5,796 nt of DNA from Fibrobacterota bacterium (GTDB lineage: Bacteria > Fibrobacterota > Chitinivibrionia > Chitinivibrionales > JANQEN01): assembly GCA_030619215.1 (NCBI GenBank), contig JAUXBV010000256.1, positions 1-5,796 of the forward strand. Direction: 5' to 3'. Made by a program: the position numbers and the translations under genes. Positions 1 through 5,353 of this stretch are shown one piece after another. Position 1 is the stretch's first letter. The number at the start of each line of letters is the position of its first letter. The notes under the pieces were generated by a model, which was given only the letters and a program-made list of their open reading frames with translations, had not been told where the DNA came from and made no database searches.

Positions 1-743
1 TAAGTAAAAGAAAAGCCATCAAAGAGATAGAGGGCGGAATATTCATTGCTATAGTCGGTCCGATAAATGCCGGCAAGTCAAGTCTTTTCAATTTGTTATT
101 GGGCTATGAAAGATCAATTGTGGATTCAGAAGGAGGTACAACAAGAGATTTTGTCTCCGAAGATAGAAAAATAGGGGATATCGCGGTAAGATTCATTGAT
201 ACGGCAGGCCTCAGAGAGAGTGCACAGAGAATTGAGAAAAAGGGTGTTGAGAAAAGCAGGGAATTCATTAAAAGCAGCAAAGTCCTCGTATGGGTAAGTG
301 CCGCAGACGAGGGGATTAAACCTGAAGAGCTTGCAATGGATGTATTGCCGGGGCAAAAAGTTTTGGGAGTTATAAATAAGATTGATCTTTCGGATGGTAC
401 TGAGAAAGAAAAGATGTTTCAGGAAAAATCCATTCCCTGTATCAAAATTTCAGCAATTAACCGGCAAGAGCGGGTAAAAGTAGAGAAAATTATCGTTCAG
501 GAGATAAAATCATTGTCAGACAGCCTGAGTTATGACTGTATTATCAGCAACAAGAGGCAGGAAAAGATAATAGAGACAGTTATTAGTGAGTTATATGAGA
601 TTGAAAACAGATCGATGAGTGAGGAAGAGATTGTCGCGGAACATTGCAGAAATATATTAAATAAGTTTGAGGAGTTTGTCGGTAAAGTGACCACAGAGGA
701 GATTCTGGACAGGATTTTTGATGAGTTTTGTATAGGAAAATGA
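1..743 (+). CDS. mnmE: tRNA uridine-5-carboxymethylaminomethyl modification GTPase MnmE, 3' part (5' end outside window)
   Basis: MnmE (TrmE) is the GTPase partner of MnmG in forming the cmnm5 or nm5 group on wobble uridine 34 of tRNAs, in the cytoplasm. The reading frame is open to the left edge (first full codon at base 3), so about 246 C-terminal residues are visible; the N-terminal folate-binding domain and the first part of the helical domain lie outside. Counting from base 3, the G motifs are G1 GPINAGKS (19-26), G2 GTTRD (45-49), G3 DTAG (66-69), G4 NKID (125-128) and an ISA G5 (149-151). The Glu twelve residues after the DTAG Asp (residue 78) matches the catalytic Glu282 of the E. coli protein, and the Asn in G1 matches the potassium-binding Asn. 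The protein ends in FCIGK, the family's conserved C-terminal tail with its Cys. The distance from G1 to the end (about 227 residues) is normal. The G1 loop has Pro-Ile before Asn where most homologues have Arg/Lys-Pro. Any internal TTG near base 93 is not the true start. Confidence 0.96.
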   Translation, partial: SKRKAIKEIEGGIFIAIVGPINAGKSSLFNLLLGYERSIVDSEGGTTRDFVSEDRKIGDIAVRFIDTAGLRESAQRIEKKGVEKSREFIKSSKVLVWVSAADEGIKPEELAMDVLPGQKVLGVINKIDLSDGTEKEKMFQEKSIPCIKISAINRQERVKVEKIIVQEIKSLSDSLSYDCIISNKRQEKIIETVISELYEIENRSMSEEEIVAEHCRNILNKFEEFVGKVTTEEILDRIFDEFCIGK

Positions 744-762
744 TCATAGATCTATTAATTTG

Positions 763-786
763 CCACAGAGCCACAGAGCCACAGAG
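763..786. repeat. Three tandem CCACAGAG octamers
   Basis: CCACAGAG is repeated exactly three times at 763-770, 771-778 and 779-786, preceded by G and followed by AGAC. It begins 19 bases after the mnmE stop and forms the left arm of the element between mnmE and mnmG. CACAGAG-type motifs are, from memory, common as dispersed intergenic repeats in several environmental bacterial phyla. Confidence 0.9.
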
Positions 787-829
787 AGACAAAAAAATAG
801 AGAAAAATATAAATAAAGCTATTAGATAA

Positions 830-957
830 TGTCTGGCCGAAATCCATCTTTTTGAATGTTTTTAAGGCATAGATTCCCGTCTAAAGCATACGGGTTTTAA
901 TCCCTCTTTATGGGGCAAAGTCCAGCTTAGCTGGGAAATGACATTCTCGGACAGACA
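830..957. repeat. Inner inverted-repeat unit (TGTCTGnCCGA ends, about 128 bases)
   Basis: TGTCTGGCCGA at 830-840 and TCGGACAGACA at 947-957 are inverted copies with one mismatch, and the similarity continues loosely inward (AATCCAT against AATGTCAT). The unit contains the CCCGT/ACGGG hairpin (876-894, 9-base loop) and the CCAGC/GCTGG hairpin (922-934, 3-base loop); TTCCC at 874-878 can also pair with GGGAA at 933-937. Sharp matching ends around a gene-free core fit a miniature element or a dispersed palindromic repeat. It sits inside the CCACAGAG-type arms. Confidence 0.6.
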
Positions 958-1009
958 CTAGTTATATGAAAATTTCATAACGAATAAATCATAATTCAGT
1001 AAATTTAAA

Positions 1010-1034
1010 CTTTGTGTCTCCGTGTATCTGTGGC
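1010..1034. repeat. Right-hand inverted copy of the CCACAGAG-type repeat
   Basis: The reverse complement reads GCCACAGATACACGGAG followed by ACACAAAG, a diverged version of the tandem octamer array at 763-786 in the opposite orientation. The unit is closer to a CACAGAGA-like spacing than to exact octamers here, so the two arms have drifted or derive from different copies. It ends 23 bases before the parS palindrome. Confidence 0.75.
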
Positions 1035-1047
1035 ACAGAGCTTTTTT
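1027..1047 (+). terminator. Weak hairpin plus T-run, possible terminator
   Basis: TCTGT (1027-1031) can pair with ACAGA (1035-1039) around a GGC loop, followed after GC by six Ts (1042-1047). The stem is short and AT-rich, so it would be a weak intrinsic terminator at best. If real it would stop transcripts from mnmE or the repeat element before mnmG. It may be only the edge of the CACAGAG repeat. Confidence 0.2.
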
Positions 1048-1057
1048 AGTTTTTAAT

Positions 1058-1073
1058 TGTTTCACGTGAAACA
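1058..1073. other. parS: parS centromere site, perfect palindrome
   Basis: TGTTTCACGTGAAACA is a perfect 16-base palindrome that matches the bacterial chromosomal parS consensus (TGTTNCACGTGAAACA) at every defined position. ParB binds this site through its helix-turn-helix and then spreads as a CTP-dependent clamp. The site ends 9 bases before the mnmG start codon, where a Shine-Dalgarno sequence would normally lie, and parB is encoded about 3.4 kb downstream. The match to an established consensus makes this call strong. Confidence 0.95.
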
Positions 1074-1082
1074 TCCGTATTT

Positions 1083-2942
1083 ATGAAAACTGACATAATT
1101 GTTGTGGGTGGCGGACATGCCGGTATAGAGGCTGCAAACAGTGCTGCCAAATCAGGTTTGTCTGTTTTGCTCATTACTGGAAATGTTGACCTGATAGGGC
1201 AAATGTCCTGTAACCCGGCCATAGGTGGCATTTCCAAGGGGAATATTGCCAGGGAGGTAGATGCGCTCGGAGGGTTGATGGGAAGAATAATCGACCGGGC
1301 CGGCATTCAGTTCAGAATGCTTAACAAGAGCAAGGGCGTTGCTGTGTGGGGGCCGAGGGCGCAGGCGGACAAAAACATATACCGCACCCTGTGTCGCAGG
1401 TTTCTGGAGGATCAGGAAAACGTGTCACTTTTCCAGGATATGGTTACAGGGATTATCGTTAAAGAAGGACGGGTGTGCGGTGTGCTCACTGAATCCGGGC
1501 AGAAAATCGAAGCGGCGGCAGTGGTACTGGCAATGGGCACTTTTTTGAACGGGCTTGCCCATATAGGCATGGAGTCATTTCCCTGCGGGCGACTTGGAGA
1601 GTCGGCATCGTTGAAGTTGAGTGAGTCGATTCAACAGCAGGGTATTACAGCCGGCAGGCTGAAAACCGGCACACCCGCAAGAATTGACGGTAAAACACTA
1701 GATTTTTCCCGGATGACAAAACAGGAAGGGGATAGAGAGCCCTGGCCGTTTTCATTCAGCACCGGTGAGAGGCCGACCAATAAAATTGTATGCTGGGAAC
1801 TTAAAACAACGCTGAAAACACATGATATTATCAGGGATAATTTGGACAAATCACCACTCTACGGGGGAAAGATAACTGGGATTGGCCCCAGGTACTGCCC
1901 TTCAATTGAAGATAAAGTTGTAAGGTTTGGAGACAGGAGTGGGCATACATTATTTTTAGAACCGGAAGGGCTGTATACCCATGAGATGTATCTGAACGGT
2001 TTTTCAACATCGTTGCCCTTTGAAGTTCAGATAAAAATGGTGCAAAGCCTTCCGGGACTTGAAAATGCGGGGATGATAAAACCCGGATATGCAATAGAAT
2101 ACGACTATTTTCATCCAACCCAGCTCTTTTTAACGCTAGAATCACGAAAGGTTGAAAACCTCTTTTTTGCAGGTCAGATAAACGGAACATCCGGATATGA
2201 AGAGGCTGCATGTCAGGGTTTGGTTGCAGGGCTTAATGCGGCAAAAAAGGTAAAAAATGAAGAATGCGTGGTACTGGGAAGAGACACCTCATATACGGGT
2301 GTGCTTATTGATGACCTGGTAACCAAAGGTACAGAAGAGCCGTATAGGATGTTTACCTCCCGCGCAGAATACCGGCTGCTTCTGAGGCAGGATAATGCAG
2401 ACGAACGGCTCATGCCTGTTGCTAAAAAGCACGGTTTAGTAGACGATTCCCTGTACCGCTCAAGAGAGAGAGCGTGGCAGGAGAGAGGTGATATCAAAAA
2501 GAAACTGGCGGCGGAAAGGGTGAGCCCTCAGATGTGGGAGGCTTCAGCCGCGGGAAACAAGACAGAGTTGAAACAGAAGACAGCAGCCTGCGATCTTTTA
2601 AAGCGGCCGCAGGTTTCTATAGATGATATCTTTGACGTGCTTGAGTGGGAACCTCTTACGATACAGCAGAAGGTTACCATTGAAGCTGATATCAAGTACG
2701 AAGGCTTTGTTAACAAACAGAAAAAGGAGATAGAGAAACATAAGAGAATCGAAGAAGCGAAGATCCCAGAAGAGATAGACTATGATTCCATGGAAGGGCT
2801 TTTAACCGAATCTCGGAACAAGCTAAAAAGAATAAGGCCTTTGACCGTTGGGCAGGCATCCAGGATTTCCGGGGTAACCCCGGCTGATGTGTCTGTTCTT
2901 ATCATGCATATTTTGAAAAGAACAAATAGATGTTTCACATGA
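1083..2942 (+). CDS. mnmG: tRNA uridine-5-carboxymethylaminomethyl modification enzyme MnmG (GidA)
   Basis: MnmG is the FAD- and NADH-dependent partner of MnmE that adds the aminomethyl-type group to wobble U34 of tRNAs using methylene-tetrahydrofolate. The 619-residue product is of normal length. The FAD-binding loop GGGHAG is at 9-14, and the two family cysteines are in MSCNPAIGG (Cys43) and GPRYCPSIED (Cys272). Other signatures are RAQAD (92-96), GQINGTSGYEEA (364-375), the TSRAEYRLLLRQDNAD stretch (425-440) and the C-terminal MnmE-contact region with IRPLTVGQASRISGVTPAD (584-602). ATG 1083 is the only standard start after an in-frame TAG at 1047-1049, yet no Shine-Dalgarno sequence is visible; parS occupies that area. 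The gene normally ends soon after the ISGVTPAD helix; here a short tail RTNRCFT follows, of which CFT and the TGA stop are encoded by a second parS-like site. MnmG pairs functionally with the upstream mnmE, from which it is separated by the repeat element. Confidence 0.98.
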   Translation: MKTDIIVVGGGHAGIEAANSAAKSGLSVLLITGNVDLIGQMSCNPAIGGISKGNIAREVDALGGLMGRIIDRAGIQFRMLNKSKGVAVWGPRAQADKNIYRTLCRRFLEDQENVSLFQDMVTGIIVKEGRVCGVLTESGQKIEAAAVVLAMGTFLNGLAHIGMESFPCGRLGESASLKLSESIQQQGITAGRLKTGTPARIDGKTLDFSRMTKQEGDREPWPFSFSTGERPTNKIVCWELKTTLKTHDIIRDNLDKSPLYGGKITGIGPRYCPSIEDKVVRFGDRSGHTLFLEPEGLYTHEMYLNGFSTSLPFEVQIKMVQSLPGLENAGMIKPGYAIEYDYFHPTQLFLTLESRKVENLFFAGQINGTSGYEEAACQGLVAGLNAAKKVKNEECVVLGRDTSYTGVLIDDLVTKGTEEPYRMFTSRAEYRLLLRQDNADERLMPVAKKHGLVDDSLYRSRERAWQERGDIKKKLAAERVSPQMWEASAAGNKTELKQKTAACDLLKRPQVSIDDIFDVLEWEPLTIQQKVTIEADIKYEGFVNKQKKEIEKHKRIEEAKIPEEIDYDSMEGLLTESRNKLKRIRPLTVGQASRISGVTPADVSVLIMHILKRTNRCFT

Positions 2943-2946
2943 AACA
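2931..2946. other. parS: Second parS-like site, one mismatch, overlapping the mnmG stop
   Basis: TGTTTCACATGAAACA differs from the perfect palindrome at 1058-1073 by one central base (CACATG instead of CACGTG). Bases 2931-2942 read as the last mnmG codons Cys-Phe-Thr and the TGA stop, and the site ends 15 bases before the rsmG start. A 15 of 16 match next to parAB is very unlikely by chance, but the change affects one of the two central bases, so binding strength is uncertain. Confidence 0.8.
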
Positions 2947-2961
2947 ACAGGTTATATAACT

Positions 2962-3642
2962 ATGAATGAAAAACTGAAAACCTATCTTAGCCGTGCAAAG
3001 AAATGTTATGAGCTGAAGGAGCTTGAACGTTTGGGGTTGTCTCCGGATATGGAGCAGCGGGAGTTGATACTGACCTATATCTCGCTTGTTCTTAAGTGGA
3101 ATGCAGTATCAGGGCTTATTTCACCGAATGACGAGAAGAAGCTGTTTCTTCGTCATTTCTGTGATTCTATTCAACCGCTTCTGCTCTTTGGGTTTAAAAA
3201 GGATGCAAAGGTTTTGGACATTGGTGCCGGAGGAGGGTTCCCCTCAATACCGATACGTATCTTCAGGCCGGATTTAATCTTTGAACTGGTAGAATCAAAC
3301 AGGAAAAAGGCAACATTTTTAAAAGAGGTGAAATCTGAGTTGCAGTTTGAGAATATAGTAATACATAATAAGAGGACTGAAAAAATAGAGGTACCAGACG
3401 AGAAGTTTGATTATGTTTTAAGCCGAGGGGTGGGATCTCTTATAAAATTTGCGCATATGGCAAAACCGTTTGTTCAACCGGACGGAAGACTCTATACCTT
3501 CAAAACAAGGCAGTTCGAGAAAGAACTTGCGGAAATCACAAAAAATAAGGAGAAGAACGGTGTTGGAATAAGTGAAATTGCCGAATATGATCTTGGTAAT
3601 CAGATCCTGGGCCTGAATCTTGTTTCTCTTGCACTTGTATGA
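2962..3642 (+). CDS. rsmG: 16S rRNA (guanine527-N7)-methyltransferase RsmG (GidB)
   Basis: RsmG uses S-adenosylmethionine to make m7G at position 527 of 16S rRNA in the 530 loop of the small ribosomal subunit; in other bacteria its loss gives low-level streptomycin resistance. The 226-residue product is of family length. An N-terminal helical part contains LVLKWNAVSGLIS (42-54) and RHFCDSI (64-70). The SAM-binding motif I is VLDIGAGGGFPSIP (84-97), followed by ELVESNRKKATFLKE (108-122), where the acidic residue is placed to bind the SAM ribose. FDYVLSRGV (149-157) matches the usual FD-V-SRAV segment, with Gly for Ala. The start ATG lies 19 bases after the mnmG stop, only a weak ACAGG is seen upstream, and the parS-like site falls in the leader. 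It is probably cotranscribed with mnmG. Confidence 0.96.
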   Translation: MNEKLKTYLSRAKKCYELKELERLGLSPDMEQRELILTYISLVLKWNAVSGLISPNDEKKLFLRHFCDSIQPLLLFGFKKDAKVLDIGAGGGFPSIPIRIFRPDLIFELVESNRKKATFLKEVKSELQFENIVIHNKRTEKIEVPDEKFDYVLSRGVGSLIKFAHMAKPFVQPDGRLYTFKTRQFEKELAEITKNKEKNGVGISEIAEYDLGNQILGLNLVSLALV

Positions 3643-3687
3643 TAAAATTATAAAGTAAGGAATGATTATCGGTTAAAGAAGGGTTTA

Positions 3688-4467
3688 ATGAGAACAATTG
3701 CAATATGTAACCAAAAAGGGGGTGTGGGAAAAACAACAACAGCAATAAACCTTGCCGCCAGCCTCGCGGCTTCGGAGAAAAGAACCCTTCTAATTGACAT
3801 GGACGCACAGTGCAACGCAACGACAGGCATGGGGATGGAGAAGGATGCTGCAGAGATTACCATTTATGACGTGCTTACAAAGCGAAAATATAACGGTGCA
3901 ACTGTTTCGATAAACAACGTTATTATTAATAACGAGCAGATTGAATACCTGGATATTATCCCCTCAAATGTAGATCTTGCCGGTGCTGAGATTGAGCTGG
4001 TAAATGTTATTGCACGGGAGAAGCAGCTTTATAATGCACTGGAAGACCTTAAGACCTCGTATGACTATATCATAATAGATTCTCCTCCGTCGCTCGGCCT
4101 CATAACAATAAATGTATTAACCGCAACAAACTCCGTGCTTATTCCGATTCAGTGCGAGTATTATGCACTGGAAGGCCTTGCAGAGCTTCTCAATACCATT
4201 CGCCTCGTACAGAAAAACCTGAACAAGGACCTCTTTATTGAAGGGGTTCTGTTGACAATGTACGACAGCCGCCTTAACCTATCGAAGCAGGTTGCTGAAG
4301 ATGTCAGGAACTGTTTTTCCGAAAAGGTTTTCGATTCTGTTGTACCGCGAAATGTCAGGCTTTCAGAGGCGCCGTCGTTTGGAAAGCCTATTATATTATA
4401 TGATATAATGTCTACCGGAGCTGAGAGTTATCTTAATCTTGCAAAGGAAATAATGCAGAATGGCTAA
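3688..4467 (+). CDS. parA: Chromosome-partitioning ATPase ParA (Soj)
   Basis: ParA is a Walker-type ATPase that binds the nucleoid as an ATP dimer and moves ParB-parS complexes; in several bacteria it also regulates DnaA. The 259-residue product is the short chromosomal Soj type, without the extra N-terminal helix-turn-helix of plasmid P1-like ParA. The deviant Walker A loop KGGVGKTT is at 10-17 with both lysines (10 and 15). The Walker A' box is DMDAQCNATTG (37-47): the Asp equivalent to the hydrolysis residue Asp40 of B. subtilis Soj is kept (Asp39), but the usual Pro and Gly of DxDPQGN are Ala40 and Cys42. Walker B is YDYIIIDSPPSLG (125-137). PRNVRLSEAPSFGKP (220-234) is the conserved C-terminal segment. 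A good ribosome site, GAAGGG (3678-3683), is placed 4 bases before the ATG. The last 8 bases overlap parB, implying coupled translation. Confidence 0.97.
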   Translation: MRTIAICNQKGGVGKTTTAINLAASLAASEKRTLLIDMDAQCNATTGMGMEKDAAEITIYDVLTKRKYNGATVSINNVIINNEQIEYLDIIPSNVDLAGAEIELVNVIAREKQLYNALEDLKTSYDYIIIDSPPSLGLITINVLTATNSVLIPIQCEYYALEGLAELLNTIRLVQKNLNKDLFIEGVLLTMYDSRLNLSKQVAEDVRNCFSEKVFDSVVPRNVRLSEAPSFGKPIILYDIMSTGAESYLNLAKEIMQNG

Positions 4468-5341
4468 TAAAAAGACTCGCCGGGCGCTTGGCCGCGGATT
4501 GTCCAGCTTGATACCGGTCTATGACAGTGCAATAGTTGATGAGGGAGATATTTTAAGCGTTGATATAGACTCTATAATGCCGAATCCTTTTCAGCCAAGA
4601 AAGAATTTTAACAGGGAGGAGATCGGGAGCCTTGCTGAGAGCATTAGGAGCCAGGGGCTTATTCAGCCGATAATATTACGTAAAAGGGCGGGGAAGTATG
4701 AGATTATCTCCGGTGAGCGAAGATTACGGGCTATAAGACATCTTGGCGAGAAGAGAATACCCGCTATTGTAAAGGAGAAAATTTCAGACGGCAGGATGCT
4801 TGAGATGGCGCTTGTTGAAAACGTACAGCGCGAGGACCTTAATGATATCGAACTGGGAAAATCCTTACAGAAGCTTCTTGTTGAGTGCGGGCTCTCTCAT
4901 AAAGATCTGTCGGAACGTATCGGAAAAAGCAGAAGCGCCATTACAAACACCATTCGCCTGCTGAAGCTGCCGGAGAAAATACAGGACTTGATCCGGGACG
5001 GATCAATAAGCTCCGGCCATGCCCGCGCCCTTTTGTCAATAAAGGACAGGCAGGCACAGCTTGCTCTTGCAAAAAAGATCGTTTCACAGGGTTTAACAGT
5101 AAGGGATATAGAGAACATAACGCAGGCAAAGGAAAAAAGAGAGAAAACCAAACGAAAGGGAGCCATTGCCTCTCAAGACGGAAGGGTGGATCCGGATATC
5201 AAGCACCAGGAAGATCGGCTGAGATACCTTTTTGGTACTGATGTTAGAATAAAAACGGGTACCGGCAGTAAGGGGAAGATAGAAATTAACTATTACAGCA
5301 GGGAAGACCTCAATCGTATACTGGACATTATGCGGAAGTAG
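4460..5341 (+). CDS. parB: Chromosome-partitioning protein ParB (Spo0J), CTP-dependent parS-binding clamp
   Basis: ParB binds parS, loads as a CTP-bound sliding clamp, recruits SMC in many bacteria and stimulates ParA ATPase. The 293-residue product is of typical length. The N-terminal LGRGL (10-14) lies in the basic segment that contacts ParA. The ParB/Srx CTP-binding domain has NPFQPRK (42-48), GERRLRA (85-91) and ENVQRED (120-126). The helix-turn-helix lies near 145-171 (LSHKDLSERIGKSRSAITN). A charged linker (about 222-245) leads to the C-terminal dimerisation domain, ending with YYSREDLNRILDIM. The ATG overlaps the parA end by 8 bases, with AAGGA (4444-4448) 11 bases upstream. Its likely target, a perfect parS, is at 1058-1073. 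All usual domains are present and nothing suggests a Noc paralogue: the CTP motif and the CACGTG-type site nearby fit ParB proper. Confidence 0.97.
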   Translation: MANKKTRRALGRGLSSLIPVYDSAIVDEGDILSVDIDSIMPNPFQPRKNFNREEIGSLAESIRSQGLIQPIILRKRAGKYEIISGERRLRAIRHLGEKRIPAIVKEKISDGRMLEMALVENVQREDLNDIELGKSLQKLLVECGLSHKDLSERIGKSRSAITNTIRLLKLPEKIQDLIRDGSISSGHARALLSIKDRQAQLALAKKIVSQGLTVRDIENITQAKEKREKTKRKGAIASQDGRVDPDIKHQEDRLRYLFGTDVRIKTGTGSKGKIEINYYSREDLNRILDIMRK

Positions 5342-5353
5342 CAGAAGCTGATA

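Larger units (their letters stand above)
762..1034. mobile_element. Putative MITE-like non-coding element with nested inverted repeats between mnmE and mnmG
   Basis: This fills most of the 339-base gap between mnmE and mnmG and has no credible reading frame. The outer arms are inverted copies: 762-786, starting GCCACAGAG, aligns with the reverse complement of 1010-1034 at about 20 of 25 positions. Inside lies a second inverted pair, TGTCTGGCCGA (830-840) against TCGGACAGACA (947-957), one mismatch in 11. Between these are two small hairpins: CCCGT (876-880) with ACGGG (890-894), and CCAGC (922-926) with GCTGG (930-934). The spacers at 791-829 and 958-1009 are AT-rich. I see no clear target-site duplication. 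Nested inverted repeats without a gene suggest a short non-autonomous element, perhaps one inserted in another. A structured RNA or a decayed cargo-carrying insert are alternatives. The structure is seen directly; mobility is inferred. Confidence 0.5.

Noticed and set aside
583..792. Reverse-strand open frame across the mnmE end and the CCACAGAG array
   Set aside because: It overlaps conserved mnmE C-terminal codons and a repeat, and its product resembles no family; no ribosome site stands out.
965..979. TATGAAA/TTTCATA inverted repeat as an operator
   Set aside because: Seven-base arms around one A in a very AT-rich stretch; chance is a sufficient explanation and no known regulator site is recognised.
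744..1057. tRNA or CRISPR array in the gap
   Set aside because: No cloverleaf or CCA-type end is seen, and the octamer repeats are directly adjacent without spacers.
744..1082. Replication origin in the gap before mnmG
   Set aside because: The gene order suggests oriC may be near, and the gap is partly AT-rich, but I see no DnaA-box cluster (TTATNCACA type). The repeats here are of the CACAGAG kind.
1831..2211. Reverse-strand open frame of 126 codons
   Set aside because: It lies entirely opposite highly conserved mnmG coding sequence, has no recognisable motif and is best explained as a shadow of that gene.
4395..4409. AT palindrome with a TATAAT-like box near the parA end, possible parB promoter
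   Set aside because: ATTATAT-G-ATATAAT is symmetric and holds a -10-like hexamer, but no matching -35 element lies at proper spacing, and parB overlaps parA, which favours translation from a shared transcript.
5081..5096. Third parS-like site in parB (GTTTCAC half)
   Set aside because: Only the left half matches; the right half (AGGGTTTAACA) breaks the palindrome, so it is probably chance.
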